A program made the translations under genes and the position numbers. From contig JAQFVV010006717.1 of assembly GCA_028023455.1 (NCBI GenBank), positions 64,001 through 128,000 of the forward strand: DNA of 64,000 bases, given 5' to 3'. Below the pieces are notes generated by a model, which saw nothing but the letters and a program-made list of their open reading frames with translations, did no database searches and was not told the DNA's origin. This stretch comes from Epiperipatus broadwayi. Taxonomy: Eukaryota > Onychophora > Udeonychophora > Euonychophora > Peripatidae. This document shows, one piece after another, positions 11,633 to 29,810 of the stretch (position 1 is the first letter of the stretch; each line of letters opens with the position of its first letter).

Positions 11633-14600
11633 ATGAAAATTAAGATTGCAGCAATCAATGTTAGAGGTTTAAATTCAACCTCAGAAATTAACAAACTAAA
11701 GTACTGGATCAAAGATATACCACCACACACAATGGGTTTACTTGAGACAAAAATTTATGCTGGAACTCAGACTGACCCTGCTAAAAAATTGTCTGGAGAG
11801 GGATTATGTTCATATTTAAGAGACTCTTCCTCTCCCTCAGCTGGAACAGATCTCATAATCACCAGAAATTCACCCTTCATAACATTTAAAATTACTCATA
11901 TAGATATGAACTTGTTGATTGCAACTTTCAGTCATAAAAGCATAACAATTAATATAGTTTTTGTCTACATGCCTTTCCAAAACAACAAGATAGACACCAT
12001 AATTGCAAACATAAATTTAAGGCTAGCTACCACAGCAAATCCATCTGTTGTAATTGGAGATTTCAATACAACATACCAAGACTTCACACAATGATGGCTT
12101 CTTAAAATAGCCATATCATTAATAAGTGGCAAGGATTTTTACCACATGATGCCATCTCTTTTCACAATGGTCACTTCTCTTCACTAATTGATTTTAGTTT
12201 TTATTCCCCAATACCCCACCACCTAATTACAATCAAATTAACTCCCACAGCCTTCTCAGATCATTCATCACAAATAATTACAATCAATTGTGATCAGATC
12301 CAAACATCAACACATCCACTCACAAGAACAATACAAGTTCTACTCCCTATAGCAACCAAAGAATTCATTTTCTCTGAGACATATATAATGCTAAATAAAA
12401 TTAAAGATATGAACCTTGACCCAGTACAACAATATCTTACATTTAATGGTATATTGCCATTTAACATCAACTATTTAGTCATGAAGCAACTATCACCATT
12501 GAAACTTCTATCTCTAGTGGACCAGTTACATCAGTGGATAATTTAAACTTATGCATACATACAGTAATGTTTGTGAGGCACTTAAAAGCTACATGCCTTC
12601 TCAAACCTCATACTTGGACCAGAGATTACATAAGGTAGGCACTTGGAAACAAGCCAAATATAAAGGTACCAATGGCAATACAGGCAGATAATGCAACATA
12701 TGCAGGCCAAAATATGATTATGCCCATCTTTAATTTTTTTTAAAAAAAGTTACAAACATAAGAATCACCTACAATAATGCATAATATGTTTGGCCCTCCT
12801 GAGACTGAAACCCCATTTGCTACAGATCTTTTCATGGCTAAACTCAATAGTATTCCAGATACTTGTCACCCAGGAAGTTCTGGAATCCCACTATTTATAT
12901 TAAAACATCTAAGCAAATTTACAGCAAAATATTCCAGTTGTTTAGCTAACTATTTGTCACAGAAATCATGACAATTGAGGGGGTCTACACACTTGCCATA
13001 GTGACATATAATAAAAAGAAAACAATCATTCCACTAACTACTGACCTTAGACCAATATCTATGGGATCATTGCCTATCAAGATCATCGAAAAAATCATTA
13101 AAGATGAAATTGAACCATACATATTGCCACTCATTTCTGAAGCACAGTATGCAAAGAAAGGCTCTTCAACAACAGAGGCAGCCTTGTTATTTAAAGAAAT
13201 TCTAACAACAGTCAGACAGCAAAAAATTATACTCCCATAGTAATACAGCTTAATATTGAGGCTGCCTTTGATTCAGTAAACATATCTACACTCTTAGAAA
13301 TGCTTGAAAACACTCAAATCCCTGGAACACACTTATACCTAATAGCTAACCTACTTTTAAATAGAGAGATTCATGTAATCCTAAATGAAAAAAACTCCCC
13401 ATAATTCACCCCAACTCAGTTATTATCCCAAGGGTCCCCTCTTAGCTCATTGCTGTTTATATTATACATTAATCTCCTCATTAATAGCATACAGCAGACT
13501 TTGGGTGGAATTGGGATACCTGGCACAGCACAGCAAACTGCATTCCTTACATACATGGATGATGTCACTATCTTCCTGACATCCAAAAAACAAATACCAC
13601 AACTGCAAAATATACTGCAAGAATATTCACAGAAATACAAATTAAAGTTTAATCCAAAAAAAAAACGACAGCTTGAACACTATTCACTGAAAAGCAATGT
13701 GCATCAAACTACAATTTAAAGCCAATTCCTTTCCTTGGGTTCCCATTTCATATAGGAATCATGGGAATGAGATGTTACATTCAAAATAAGCTAAAGGAAG
13801 AAGCTGAAAGAATAGTAGACTTTCTATCCAAAACATATATGTCACTATATGCAAAAGTACAGCTAATTAATCAGCTTATTACAACAAAAATAGTTTATTA
13901 CATGCCAGTTGTTTCTTTCTCCAAAACATTTATAGCAAAAATTAAAAACATATATAATAAGCTACTCTGGTCTAAAAAAACTATAGCGATCTCATCTAAA
14001 AAGTCAACAAACTCCTTATCAAAAATGGTCTTAGCTTGCATAGCATTAACATCTTCCAATTACAAAAGCTGAGAAACCTAATAATCACCACAATTGCAAA
14101 ATTCCCTAGACTTGGTCGAGGTCAGTCCAACAGATAGGCCACCTCCAAAAAGGTTATTCTTTGCTACCATTATCTATCAATACAAAACCACTGTACATAA
14201 TCTAGATGAGTTTCTAAATAAATATTCATACTGGAAAATCTATGATTTAGTTGACACTCAAACGAATGGGAGTGTTTCCCCTCCTATGTTAGAAATTAAC
14301 AACAAAAAATTGCTCAAGGAATTTAAAAAATGGGCACTTGAGCCCAAAATTTTGACTTCATAATCAAAATGAATCTAGTTGTGATGCCAACAACACATTT
14401 TCTATATCATAAGAGACTATACCTATCCATTGATTCCTTCTGGGGACTGTGTCACCAAGCAGAGGAGACACTACACCACTGTATATTCAAGTGTTTGGCT
14501 GTAAACCAAAGAAGATAGATTATGTGTAATGCATACAGAAAGCCTGGTATCACGATCAATCAAATACTTGGTGCTTTCTGGGAGAGATCAATACCCAGCA

Positions 14601-14794
14601 TTAGAGTGGCCATGTTCCTCTTATATGCATTCTGGTGCACCAGATGCATTTTCTTGATTGGAATGAATACTAGACACCACCCATCTACATTAAAAAACAA
14701 ATTTATATGCATTCAAAATAGAGACAGGCTAATTACTTGTCTGCTTTTTGATGCAGCAACTTACTCTCTGTTAAAACAACCATCAATGTTGTAA
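11633..14794 (+). pseudogene. ORF2: endonuclease, reverse transcriptase, zinc motif
   Basis: Start chosen at ATG 11,633, giving KIKIAAINVRGLNS, the usual first strand of the endonuclease. LLETKI, then VVIGDFNT (near 12,050) and AFSDHSSQI (near 12,265) are the later endonuclease blocks, the last in a shifted frame. RT pieces are at 12,777-12,971, 13,001-13,240 (DLRPISMGSLPIKIIEKII), 13,241-13,400 (NIEAAFDSV) and 13,430-13,720 (LSQGSPLSSLLF and YMDD at 13,552-13,563). A zinc motif (LCHQAEETLHHCIFKC, from 14,447) follows, and the last open stretch ends at 14,794. The YMDD box is intact, but several frameshifts make the protein non-functional. Confidence 0.9.
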
Positions 14795-15255
14795 GTATAT
14801 TACACACTCACTTAAACCAATATCAGCGAAATTCACAGCCTTTTTATCAATTTGATTAAAAAGAGAGAGACATTAAAATGAACTATAGTGACATATGCAA
14901 GAATTAATGAACAATCAATTAAAATTGGACCATGCACATACATGGTGGTTTATAATTTGAAGAAATTGTACACTAGCATAAAGACAAAAAACAATGTTCT
15001 CATTTAGATCTCTATGATTAGAAGAAATTCAAGAAATTGCACACTTACATAAAGAAGATGGAATACTATCTCATTTGAAATAGAACTCTTACAACTAAAT
15101 GAACTAATTAATAATGGACAGTGTTTTTTCAGTTGAAATATCCATTTCTGGAGCAACTTGATATATGTAATAATGCTAAATAATTCAATGTAAGACAATG
15201 TAAAACATGCAAACAATGTAAAGTTTCTTGAGTTAATAAAGTACCTTTTGAAACA

Positions 15256-15671
<416 letters not shown>

Positions 15672-17971
15672 AATAATAGATAATAATATTTTCTCTTATA
15701 GAAATATAATAAACTACTCTTTATCAATAAATTAAACTTAACATAATAAGAGATCATAAATAAACTTAACTTTGTAGCATTTTTGGTAGATATTTGGCTT
15801 CAAATTTGCAAAGGATAATAAAAGAAGCATAAAAAATGTGTGTTTTCAATATAAATCAAAAGAAATTTATTAATTAATATGTTCATTTATGGAGCACTGA
15901 GACAGAAAATTGCTGCTCGCTTGATTAAAATTTATTTATAATCTCTTAGTTTTATAAATATGATCATTTACAATGCTTAAAAATTAAAATGGTTTCTCAG
16001 TAATCATAAAATATATTAAATTCATTAATTTTGAAGTTTCCTTTTGTTTATTTATTTACATTTTTTATGAAAGTATACATATAAAGTTATGTCTTTGATA
16101 CAGAATTGTTTGTGGCTTTCCTGTTTGCATTTACAGTAAAAGTAACCAGTCTAATAAAAAAAGTTCATAATATGTCTGAATGCATAGATATTTATTTACC
16201 ATTGTAATGCATTTCTTCAAAGTATACATTTTTAGGATTTAATGTTTATATATCAATTTTCATTTATATAAATTTGAGATGAGAAATAAGATATGTTGAT
16301 AATTTTATTAAAGAGTTCATAAAAATATATTATAATGATAGTTTGTTATACAGATATTTAAAGTTGTTTTTTAATAATGAAGTCAAATTAAAACATAACA
16401 AAGTTAAAATTAATAGGAAGTAGATGTTATTTCCTCATGATTTAAGTTACACTCACAACTCACAACTTTAAAAAAACATGGTTCTAAAAATTCTACTGTA
16501 AGATTTAAATTCCCTCTATCCTTAAATAGATTGACAAATAACATAAAAATAGAATATCAGATTGATAAAATCAAATTGTGTATTCTATAAAATATAAAAC
16601 ATATAACTGTTTACTTATTTATTATGGTGAAATTAATGTTAGTTTAGGCTTTAGCTAATATATTCACTATTACAAAATCTAAGTATAATCTTTGACATAA
16701 TTTTATCTTGTTTTGTCAAAAGAAAATATCTAGGCACGATTGTCTTCCCCAGAAAATTAGTATTATATGTAATAAATCAAATAAAAAAATGAAGAAGACT
16801 GATACAATGCTAATATTGATGATATATTGAAACATGAATTTAATAGTGGGACTAAACAACTTCTGGAGTTAAGCCACCTCTGGAGTGATTAAAGGTGTTT
16901 TTACATTTTGTAATAGTTGATTTCCATAAAACTGATATATTGTACTTAAAGCATATTTGTCTGAGATGACTTAAAGAGTGCTAAATAAAATATTATTATA
17001 ATTAGTTAATACATTAGTGCCTTTATTGATTGAGATAAAATTATATTATTTATTGCAGAATTATTGATCATTATCACTATTCATATGCACCTTGCTTTAG
17101 TAATAAAAAAATATTTAATTAATTACATGAATGTAATTTTATAAGCTGTAAATTACCCAGCATCATTTCCTATAGAATTTGACAAAATTTAATGTTACTA
17201 AAATATCTATAGATAATAAATAATTGAAATATATGTATAATCTAATAAATTTAATAACTTCCTCCCTGAAATAAAGACGGGATATTCTAAATATAAATAG
17301 CATCTTCATCTGCCTTCATTTATGATATGAGGTTCGACTGGAATAAAAGAAAAAAAAGGAGTTTAGTTCAAATGAATATTTATATATATATATTTTTTCA
17401 ACCAGCTGGATTATAGTCATTTTAGTTGGACACTTAAATATTTGTTGATACCAGATATCTTATTATTTAAGAGAAAACTCAAAGATAAGCCTCAAAAACT
17501 TTTACCAACTACTGACTAATTTTTGTATAATCCTGTTGGGGAATATTTAAAATTGATTTATATACAATTATAATTGTGAATGCACATACACATGTGTGCA
17601 ATAAAAATGTTAAGAGTATCTAATTATTAACAATAATACTAATAAAAAGTAATATAATAATCTTTAAGCAGTTAGAAAATGTAGGTTGGTTAAAAATTAC
17701 TTTCTTGCTGACGCTAACTACAAAACATAACAATTAAGAAACCACTCTAGGGAATTTACTAAATCCACAAATAAGAATATGTAAAATAATTATATTCGAA
17801 GGAAGAAAATCAACTTTCGTTTTCAATTTAAGTAAAAACATAAATTTGAAAAATAGACTTCCAGCTGATAAATTTATTATTAAGTCAAAGGATAATTACA
17901 TATAAAGCTTATTTAAATAAACCAAAACACTTTTTATAGCGATTTTTTGATTTATTAACAAGTATTTTAAT

Positions 17972-18003
<32 letters not shown>

Positions 18004-18419
18004 CAAACATCACCACTTAAATATATCTCAAAAATTATATAAACGAATGATTGAAACTTCTGATGTTTGAATACAAAATGTTCTATGAACCCTTAATTCT
18101 AGAGTGTGCTATTTTACTATGGTGCTACACTGTTTAAAATTCATTATTATCAGAAGGCATTCAATAAGTATAGCTTTTCTAATTACAAAAAATAAAACAA
18201 GAAAAGGTTAGAAATAACTGAGATTTGCCAACATCTATTTAAGCCAAAGCAAGAAACTCAAGTTTGTCCATATATATAATTTGACATCTTACAGAGATTG
18301 TTTTCTGTATTTTTCTGCAACCAAATCTTTTAATAGATTTCCACACCATGCTAACTCTTCACAATAAAAAATAAACAGTATTGTTTTTTTTTAAAGTGAT
18401 TTCATGACACAAATAAAGT
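15672..18419. other. AT-rich DNA, no gene seen
   Basis: About 2.7 kb without recognisable coding sequence. A (CA)n(TA)n run lies at about 17,972-18,003. I see no terminal repeats or RNA motifs. Confidence 0.5.
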
Positions 18420-18790
18420 TTATTAACTCAAAGGAGTATGGAGAGATGTATGTTGGGAGTAACAAGAAGAGATCGAAAACGCAATGTATGGTTAAGACAA
18501 CAAACATGTGTTACTGACCTTATTGAAAAAATTAAAAGATTGAAATGGAGTTGGGCTGAACATATTGCTAGAAGAGATGATAATAGATGGACAATTGAAA
18601 TTTTAAACTGGATTCTAAGAGATTGTAAAAGACCCAGAAAGAGACCACATGTGAGATGGATGGATGAAATAAGAAAATGTGCAGGGGTGTTGTGGAAAAG
18701 AGAAGCTAAAGATCGGAGAAGATGGATTAAACTTGGAGAGACCTTCATCCTGCAGTGGATTGATAATGGGTTATGATGATGATGATTTCA
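18420..18790 (+). mobile_element. RTE-type retrotransposon 3' end (copy 2)
   Basis: A 5'-truncated RTE insertion that keeps only the C-terminal domain, followed directly after the stop codon by a short (GAT)n tail (about 18,772-18,786), the normal RTE 3' end. The minus-strand frame over the same bases is its antisense. Its sequence is the reference for recognising the copies at 1.2 kb and 62.3 kb. Confidence 0.93.
18438..18776 (+). pseudogene. RTE ORF2 C-terminal domain
   Basis: An open frame of 112 codons begins MERCMLGVTRRDRKRN, the start of the conserved domain found after the RT in insect-type RTE elements. It continues with LIEKIKRLKWSWAEHIARR (family KWxWAGHxAR), DDNRWTIEILNW, RPRKRPHVRWMDEI and AKDRRRWIKLGE. 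The frame ends at the element's own stop near the (GAT)n tail. It is intact over this short length but lacks endonuclease and RT, so it is a truncated fragment and not a gene. It is the best-preserved of the three RTE copies here, so probably the youngest. Confidence 0.92.
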
Positions 18791-21700
18791 AATAAAAATA
18801 AGCTCAAATTCTTGATAAAATTCTTTTCTTAAGGAAGTCTATTTGCATTTGTTTGCTTTATAGGTAAACTATGTAATTAGGCAGGTCTTCATATTAGTAT
18901 ATTTTTAAAAAATCAAATCCAGAAAACTCAAAGCATACCTCTTGATCGGATAATCATTTCATCATAATTTAAACGGAATTCTATTACCTTTTCCAGGAGT
19001 TTTTGTTAATGTACAAAAGGGATCATGAATTTGCATGAAATAAATTGGGCACAAATAGCTCTATATACAATTAATATTGCTTTTATATATTATTTTATTG
19101 AAATTCTTTACATTTTTTTAAAAAAAATATTATGATGGAATACTGAAATACTGATTTTCTAAATTAACAAGAATTGCACAATCATCAGCATTCAGTAAAT
19201 TTAGCAGAAAAAATGAATTTCTTTTTGTTTTTAATTAATTCAAATTAAAATTATTACTGTATCACATCTTGATTGTTTCTTCATGCAGCAACACATATAC
19301 TCCTTTTTAAACCATTATAATTAAATGTAAAAAAAAGTTTCAGTAGTACATATACTTGTTTAACATCAGATATTATTTTAAATGAGATTGTTTATAAGTT
19401 GTAATAATCTTCTTGATATATTAAACCCCACCAAGTCGCTGAAAAACTTTCAACAAATATGAGAAACAACTTATTTTGCTATTATGGATAACAATGATAA
19501 TTACAGTTATATTTATTTTATTTTATATATTCGATAATAAAAACAGTTTTAAAAATAAAGTAAGGTGGCTGACATTATGGATTTTATATTTGTCAAAAAT
19601 TTCAAGAGTTTGAAACTAATCTAGCAATTCCATATTTTACATCTTTTTCAAATACCACATAGAATATATAGTCTATATACATTTAAAATTTCCAATACAC
19701 ATTTAAATTATATTAAGCTGAGTAATTAAATTTAATTATATAATTACTAAAATTATTGACATTAATGAAGACCTCATTAATATGTATGATAGTGTTCTAA
19801 AATTAAAATTGTAGTATATACTTTGTTCAGAGAGTGAAAATTAGAGTGGTACTTTTTGAATTTAGTATTTTATTGCCTAACAACTCAATATGTTCTAACC
19901 TATGCAGTGGCAAGCATGAGAGAATTTCAGAATTTTACATTTGGCACCATCTTGGCCATTTTTGGTCATAATTTCTTCATTTTACACTCATTTTGTCATA
20001 AAACATAATCAATATATATTTCCATTTTATTTTTTTAAAAATCTGCAGATGACAGTATTTTAGCAAAAAAATGAATTTTGTTTGCTGTATATGGCATTAC
20101 AAAGAGCTGATTGTTGACACCTATTATCATATATGAGGTTTGAAATAACTAACTGTCAATCCAGATTATTGTTTAGTTGATGTTTCTAACTGTCAATGTT
20201 GAACATCACATGCAAAATGTTTTATTCTTTCATAATAGATTTCAATCATAAAAAATTATATTTTCCATAATTATTTATATTTATAAAATTTTTTTTACAG
20301 TACAATGACTAATATTGTTTTAAATATAGACTTTTATTCAAAAATATCTATTTGGTAGATGAAGAAGAATCAAGAGAAATGAATAACATTCAACCACTGT
20401 TTATAAATCAATGTCATTCAGTGATGGAAAGTAGAAAACATATTTTTCATAATTATTGGCAAATTTATAATTATTGTTTATAATATTTTGACTAATAATG
20501 TAGTTGCAATTAGATTCGCATTAATAATATTTAATTTTAGAAGAAAAGATAACAAAAACAAATAATCAGTGATTCTACTTCTAAGTGAAGATAAATCAAT
20601 GGCAAATCCATGTTGTAATTTGTTGAAAAATAATTCTTTTGCTTTGCTACAGGAAATTTTGGGCTTTTTTTTTTCATTTTTTATAGCTATGATATATTTT
20701 TGTTATATTTGAACAATTTGAATGTAATATAATTCAATTTTTAGTAATTAAATTAAAACAATTCTGATTATTTTAGATTAATATTTTTATGAATAAAAAC
20801 TGACAAATAAAAACAATTCAGCTCTACTCAGTCTAATGAGTAGTCTCACTCAAAGTTTAATTCAATCTGACCAAGAAAAATATTAATATAAGCAAAGATT
20901 ATACCCAATAATTAAATCATCAGATATAATGTAATTATTATGTCCAAATAAAAGTAATAGTGCAAGCTAAAACCATATGATCTCATTATGATTTATCCAG
21001 TGAGGATCTAAGTTGAATTTTTCAAGAGATCTAACACTATCAATAAACTCAGACATTACAGTTTTATTGAAACTTATTATTTTATTTATTTCTTCTCCCT
21101 TCTTCCTCCAGCAATACTTTTAAAAACTTACTTGAATATAAAATAAACAAAAATACAGAAACTATTGTTAACTTTTCTCCATCTATGATTGGACAATTAT
21201 CTGAAAAAAATATTAAATGAAAAGAATTTTATTCAAACACATTCTAGTTATTATTTAAAATACAATAGTTATTCAGAACACTATAATCTTATCAAAATAT
21301 TGGCTGCTTACTTCTATGGGGCAGAATATCTATTTCTATAAATGGAATTTTTTCTAATGATTTTCATATTTACAGCATGTATTCAGTGTGGGAAAATCAT
21401 CCCTCAGTTGTTTAGTTTAACTTCACTCTTTTGTGATTAATTATAATATTGCTTAGCCATTTTTGAAATTATTTAATGATAAAAACTGAACCTAAAATAT
21501 ACACTGATTTGTTAATTTGGAAAAAAAAATCTCTACATATCAGTATTATGCCTAGAACCCATTTTTTTTTGTTTTCAAAATAGTCACCATGTTTTTGAAA
21601 GTTTATTTTTTTATTAAAATATCTATAAAGAATGTTACCTATTTTCCAGAATTTGTTTATATATTTCTAACTATTTTTACAAAATATTTATGAAATGTTA

Positions 21701-24210
21701 ATTTTTGGTAAGAATATAATGCTTAAATTCAGATTTTATTTGAAAATGTTTATTTCTATAAAAATCCAGGTCAAGGAAATGTAATAACATAAAAGAAAAA
21801 GTAATGAGTAGATGAAAAAAGAAACCCATCTATAGATATAGTGGTCATTATTTTTGTCACTTTTTCTAATAATTATAAGTAGAAATTTATAATTTAAAAC
21901 ATAATTTCAATGCTATATTTATATAAATTTGCTTAGGAATTAAAAATGAATTTAATCTGATTTGCCTCAATTGTGGTAATATTACATTGTCTTTTTGGTT
22001 TGGGTGTTACAATGGTACTATGGTTACTATATATTCTCTATGTTGTATGAGACTCACTATAACTTGACATTACCATGCACAGTATTATTTTACTATAGTT
22101 ATAATTTTAAAATTATTATTTAAACAAAAAATTCTGATAAAGTTAGCTCTATATAGATGTTAATACAGTGACAATAGGCAATTTACATGACAATGCCATT
22201 AGAAACATATTCCTAGATGTTAATAGAAATGAGAACTGCTGATTAATAGAGTATTTTATTTCAAAACCAAATAAAAGAAAAATGACTGATCAAAAAAAAT
22301 TGTTTATAATCAAAAGTTATTTATGTCACATTTTTGTAAAATACTTACTTTAAACCAAATATCTGTATCACTAAAAGTTGATTTTTTTAAAAAAAGATTT
22401 AGTTAAAGAAACACCTCTTAAAATTTTCATTACTGCAAAGCAGAAGCTGTTTCTACTCACTAAAAAGAATAGTCTTTATCAATATATTAAATAAATATTT
22501 TTTTAATAACAATAATGTAAATATTGATTTCTAAACCTACATTTATTTTCATGTTAACTACTTAAAATTCAAATATATATTTTATTCTACTCATTTTTTG
22601 AATAGATAAATTTGTCCAATAAAGTGCCATTGTTATAGATAATAACTTTATTTAGAATTTTATTTTCATATTTTGGTAACTTCAAATATTAACTTTTAGA
22701 ATGTCTATCATTTAAAAGCTTACACTTGTAATAAATAATGTTAACATTACCAATATATGATATAGAAACATAATTAATTAAAAAATGAAATATCCAAATA
22801 AGAAATAATATATTTTAAAGTCTCACTAAAGTCTATTCAAAATAAAATAAAAAAGTACAATTTGCAGTAAACAAATTTAAAAAAAAAAATTTTGTTCCAA
22901 ATATATTTTTATCATAATGATAAAAAAAAAATAGGTATTCTTCTGAAAATGTTTTTTTAGTTTATTGCACTTTTTTTTATAATTGATATTTTGAAGAAAT
23001 AATTTTAAAATTGTAAAATATAATAAAGATTAATGTTTTACTTTGTTTTTCCTCATTGTAAATTTTATAAGAGTTCAACATTTGATTTAAGTATTTAAAC
23101 AATTATTCTATATTAGGATTCAATAAATTGGATGTTTTCAAATGAAAAACATCTGTAGAAATTATAATTGAACTTCACAAATATGTTAATTTTTTTATTT
23201 GCTAATTAGCATAATTCTAATTAAAAAAATGAATAAATGAAATCTTCACTAATGAAAAAAATATGAACGAATAATTATAAAGTCATTATAAAGCTAAATT
23301 TAAATTTGGATTATAATTATTAAGATGTACCAAAAGTTCAGTACTATGACATTTGACATAGCATAACAATTATAGTTTTCTCTTTAATCATTAATTTAAA
23401 TTTCTTAATTGAGTTTTCAAAAATAAAATATATTTTTAAAAATAAAGTGAAAGAAGAAAATATTTTTTTTAATAATTTCTATATAAATATTTTGTAAAAT
23501 TAGTTATAAATATTTAAAAACATACAGTGATTTTTTTTGTTCAGCACTAACAACAAGCGAACTTTACAAATATACTTGCAACTGTTCTCTGGAAGAATCT
23601 ACCAATTAAAACTTTTGAAATGTATTTCTCTTTATTTGAAAAAAAAATTGATCAGAGGAATACTGACATCTTTAAATATATTTTAAATTAATACATTAAT
23701 ATTATTTTAATTCGACTACTTCAATTATATGTTATTTACAAAAATATGAACAATAAAAAATGCAAACAAACAAACAAAAATAACATTAAAATCCCTAATT
23801 TTAAAATGATTACATTTTACAAAAAAAATAAAAAATAAAAATTTATTAGAGTACTTTATGCTATTGTTTATTAATAACATTTTTTATGTTTATATTAAAA
23901 ATATTTATTCACTCCTTATTGTTCTTTCTGAATTTGATGTAGAGGATTTTTCTAGTAATAAAATGTTTTCTAAGATAATACTAAAAGTTTCAGAAACTTT
24001 AAGATTATTTATAAACTGATATAGATTTAAAAACATTAAAACAACATGAAACTATTTATTTTATTTACAAAATAAAAACGTAATATCATTATTATGTTCT
24101 TATTTTGATTTTTTGAGTGAATATGAATGACTAAAAACAGAGTAAAATATAGGAAATGTGTCCTCTAAAATATATTATTAATAACTACATTATACATTGT
24201 AATCTTAAGT
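18791..24210. other. AT-rich DNA, no gene seen
   Basis: About 5.4 kb of AT-rich sequence with many stops in all frames. No transposon domain, RNA gene or clear repeat was recognised. Confidence 0.5.
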
Positions 24211-24247
<37 letters not shown>

Positions 24248-24250
24248 TTA

Positions 24251-24287
<37 letters not shown>
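24211..24287. repeat. (TA)n microsatellite, left flank of repeat B
   Basis: Two TA runs separated by ACATATTTATACT. They abut the left end of the hammerhead repeat. Confidence 0.95.
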
Positions 24288-24289
<2 letters not shown>

Positions 24290-24449
24290 TAAAATATAAG
24301 TCATATGTCACATGACCTATGTAGCTTGTATTACCAATATGTAATATATAAAGAGCCTGTTAATAGCTCTAAACAAGCTTATTTATTTTATTTTTTTATA
24401 TGATAAATGCTACAAGAGAAAATACCTGAAGCCTTTATCTATGATGGTC

Positions 24450-24498
24450 CCCATCTCCTGAATGGTTTCAAGATTATGGCTCTCATCAGTGAGGATCT
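24450..24498 (-). ncRNA. Hammerhead ribozyme motif B1 (decayed stem III)
   Basis: On the minus strand: AGATCCTCA, then CTGATGA (24,489-24,483), a stem II of three pairs (GAG with CTT), and GAAA (24,469-24,466). The core boxes are intact. After GAAA the sequence reads CCATTCAGG instead of the CTGGTCTGGG of copy B2, so stem III and the cleavage side are damaged. Probably inactive. Confidence 0.65.
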
Positions 24499-25163
24499 AG
24501 GACATTAGATTCAAAATATTAACTCAAGCCAAGCATTTATCTAATTCTTAAACATTAAGAAAAAGATCCAATTCATCAGACACCTACATGTCTTCAAACA
24601 CAGCTCTTTAACCAAAGAAACTATATGAGCCTGAACTAAATTCAGTGATCCCATATTTTAGTAGGCTTAGCAATTTAATATAGCCAAAGCCCTAATAGCA
24701 AAATTATAATATTAGTAAAATATCAGTCATATGTCACATGACCTATGTAGCTTGTATTACCAATATGTAATATATAAAAAGCCTGCTAATAGCTCTAAAC
24801 AAGCTTATTTATTTTATTTTTTATATGACAAATGCTACAAGAGAAAATACCTGAAGCCTTTATCTAGGATGGTCCCCATATTACATATATTACATATTAG
24901 TAATACAAGCTACATAGGTCATGTGACATATGACTGATATTTTACTAATATTATAATTTTGCTATTAAGGCTTTGGCTATATTAAATTGCTAAGGCTACT
25001 AAAATATGGGATCACTAAATTTTGTTCAGGCTAATATAGTTTCTTTGGTTAAAGAGCTGAGTTTGAAGACATGTAGGTGTCTGAAGATTTGGATCTTTTT
25101 CTTAATATTTAAGAATTAGATAAATGCTTGGCTTGAGTTAATATTTTGAATCTAAGGTCCTAG

Positions 25164-25207
25164 ATCCTCACTGATGAGAGCCATAAGCTTGAAACTGGTC
25201 TGGGAAT
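25164..25207 (+). ncRNA. Hammerhead ribozyme motif B2 (core intact)
   Basis: CTGATGA at 25,171-25,177, stem II GAGC with GCTT closing a CATAA loop (G-T wobble, A-T, G-C, C-G), and GAAA at 25,191-25,194. Stem III is two pairs (A25194-T25199, C25195-G25198). The cleavage triplet is GTC, so cleavage is predicted after C25200. Stem I pairs ATCCTCA (25,164-25,170) with TGGGAAT (25,201-25,207), six of seven positions including one wobble. All invariant core bases are present. Minimal stem III resembles hammerheads known from Penelope-like elements, which are thought to work best as dimers. Confidence 0.82.
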
Positions 25208-25304
25208 GGTGACCATCCTAGATAAAGGCTTCAGGTATTTTCTCTTGTAGCATTTATCATATAAAAAAATAAAATAAATAAGCTTGTTTGGAACTATTAG
25301 CAGG

Positions 25305-29212
<3,908 letters not shown>

Positions 29213-29367
29213 ATATATATATATATATGAAAAACAAAAAACACAAGTTAAAAACTTGCATACACTTGTATTTATGACTATAGATGGCATTATACCAAAA
29301 AGACCTTCAAGTGTTTGTTTACATAAATGTCAGAGCGAGTATTTCACTATCTCTAACTTAATTTCCA

Positions 29368-29411
29368 CCTTCATATCATGATTTCAAGCTATTTTCTATC
29401 ATCAGCGAAGG
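29368..29411 (-). ncRNA. Hammerhead ribozyme motif A1
   Basis: Minus strand: stem I strand CCTTCG, box CTGATGA (29,405-29,399), stem II region TAGAAAATAGCTT, GAAA, then TCATGATA and stem I strand TGAAGG (29,373-29,368). The core is canonical with U at position 7. Stem II is weakened compared with its sisters because AGC has become AGA. Stem I pairs throughout, with one wobble at its base. Confidence 0.75.
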
Positions 29412-29766
29412 ACAGGATTAAGAAACTAGATCTAAAACACAAACTCTGAGCGTTTAAGAAACAGTTTCTATTCAGCTTGCGAGCGTGAATCTTTTAGACA
29501 CATAATGTCTTCAAACTCAGCATCGCATGCCAGATAGCTACATGGGTCTGATATCAGTTCAGCATCACCACATAGTAGAAGTCTCTGCAATATAAATCAT
29601 TGCAAGAAAGACCTCAAAGGTACATTTATGAAAAACAAAAAACAAGTTAAAAACTTGCATACGCTTGTATTTATGACTATAGATGACGTTATACCAAAAA
29701 GACCTTCAAGTGTTTGTTTACATAAACATCAGAGCGAGTATTTCACTATCTCTAACTTAATTTCCA

Positions 29767-29810
29767 CCTTCATATCATGATTTCAAGCTATTTGCTATCG
29801 TCAGTGAAGG
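29767..29810 (-). ncRNA. Hammerhead ribozyme motif A2
   Basis: Minus strand: CCTTCA, CTGACGA, stem II AGC paired with GCT around an AAATA loop (closing T-T mismatch), GAAA, stem III ATC with GAT around a two-base loop, cleavage site after the A of GATA, then TGAAGG. Stem I is six perfect pairs. Position 7 of the core tolerates any base, so CTGACGA is acceptable. It lies 399 nt from A1. Confidence 0.85.

Larger units (their letters stand above)
9960..15256 (+). mobile_element. L1/Tx1-like non-LTR retrotransposon, near full length but broken
   Basis: The parts come in the standard order on the plus strand: an ORF1 region (10,032-11,394) with a CCHC knuckle, ORF2 (11,633-14,794) with endonuclease, RT and C-terminal zinc motif, a 3' UTR of about 450 bp, an AATAAA at about 15,236, and a triplet-repeat tail from 15,257. 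The RT palm has the QGSPLSSLLF version of the block seen in L1, Tx1, R1 and Tad-like elements rather than the GVPQGSVLGP of CR1 elements. Many frameshifts and a (TA)n expansion at 10,683-10,761 show it is inactive. The 5' boundary is a guess. L1/Tx1 assignment is inference. Confidence 0.85.

Noticed and set aside
13416-13640. 74-codon minus-strand frame
   Set aside because: Antisense of the L1/Tx1-like RT palm.
18428-18748. 106-codon minus-strand frame
   Set aside because: Antisense of the well-supported RTE frame on the plus strand.
24731-24937. 68-codon plus-strand frame
   Set aside because: It crosses the inversion junction of repeat B.
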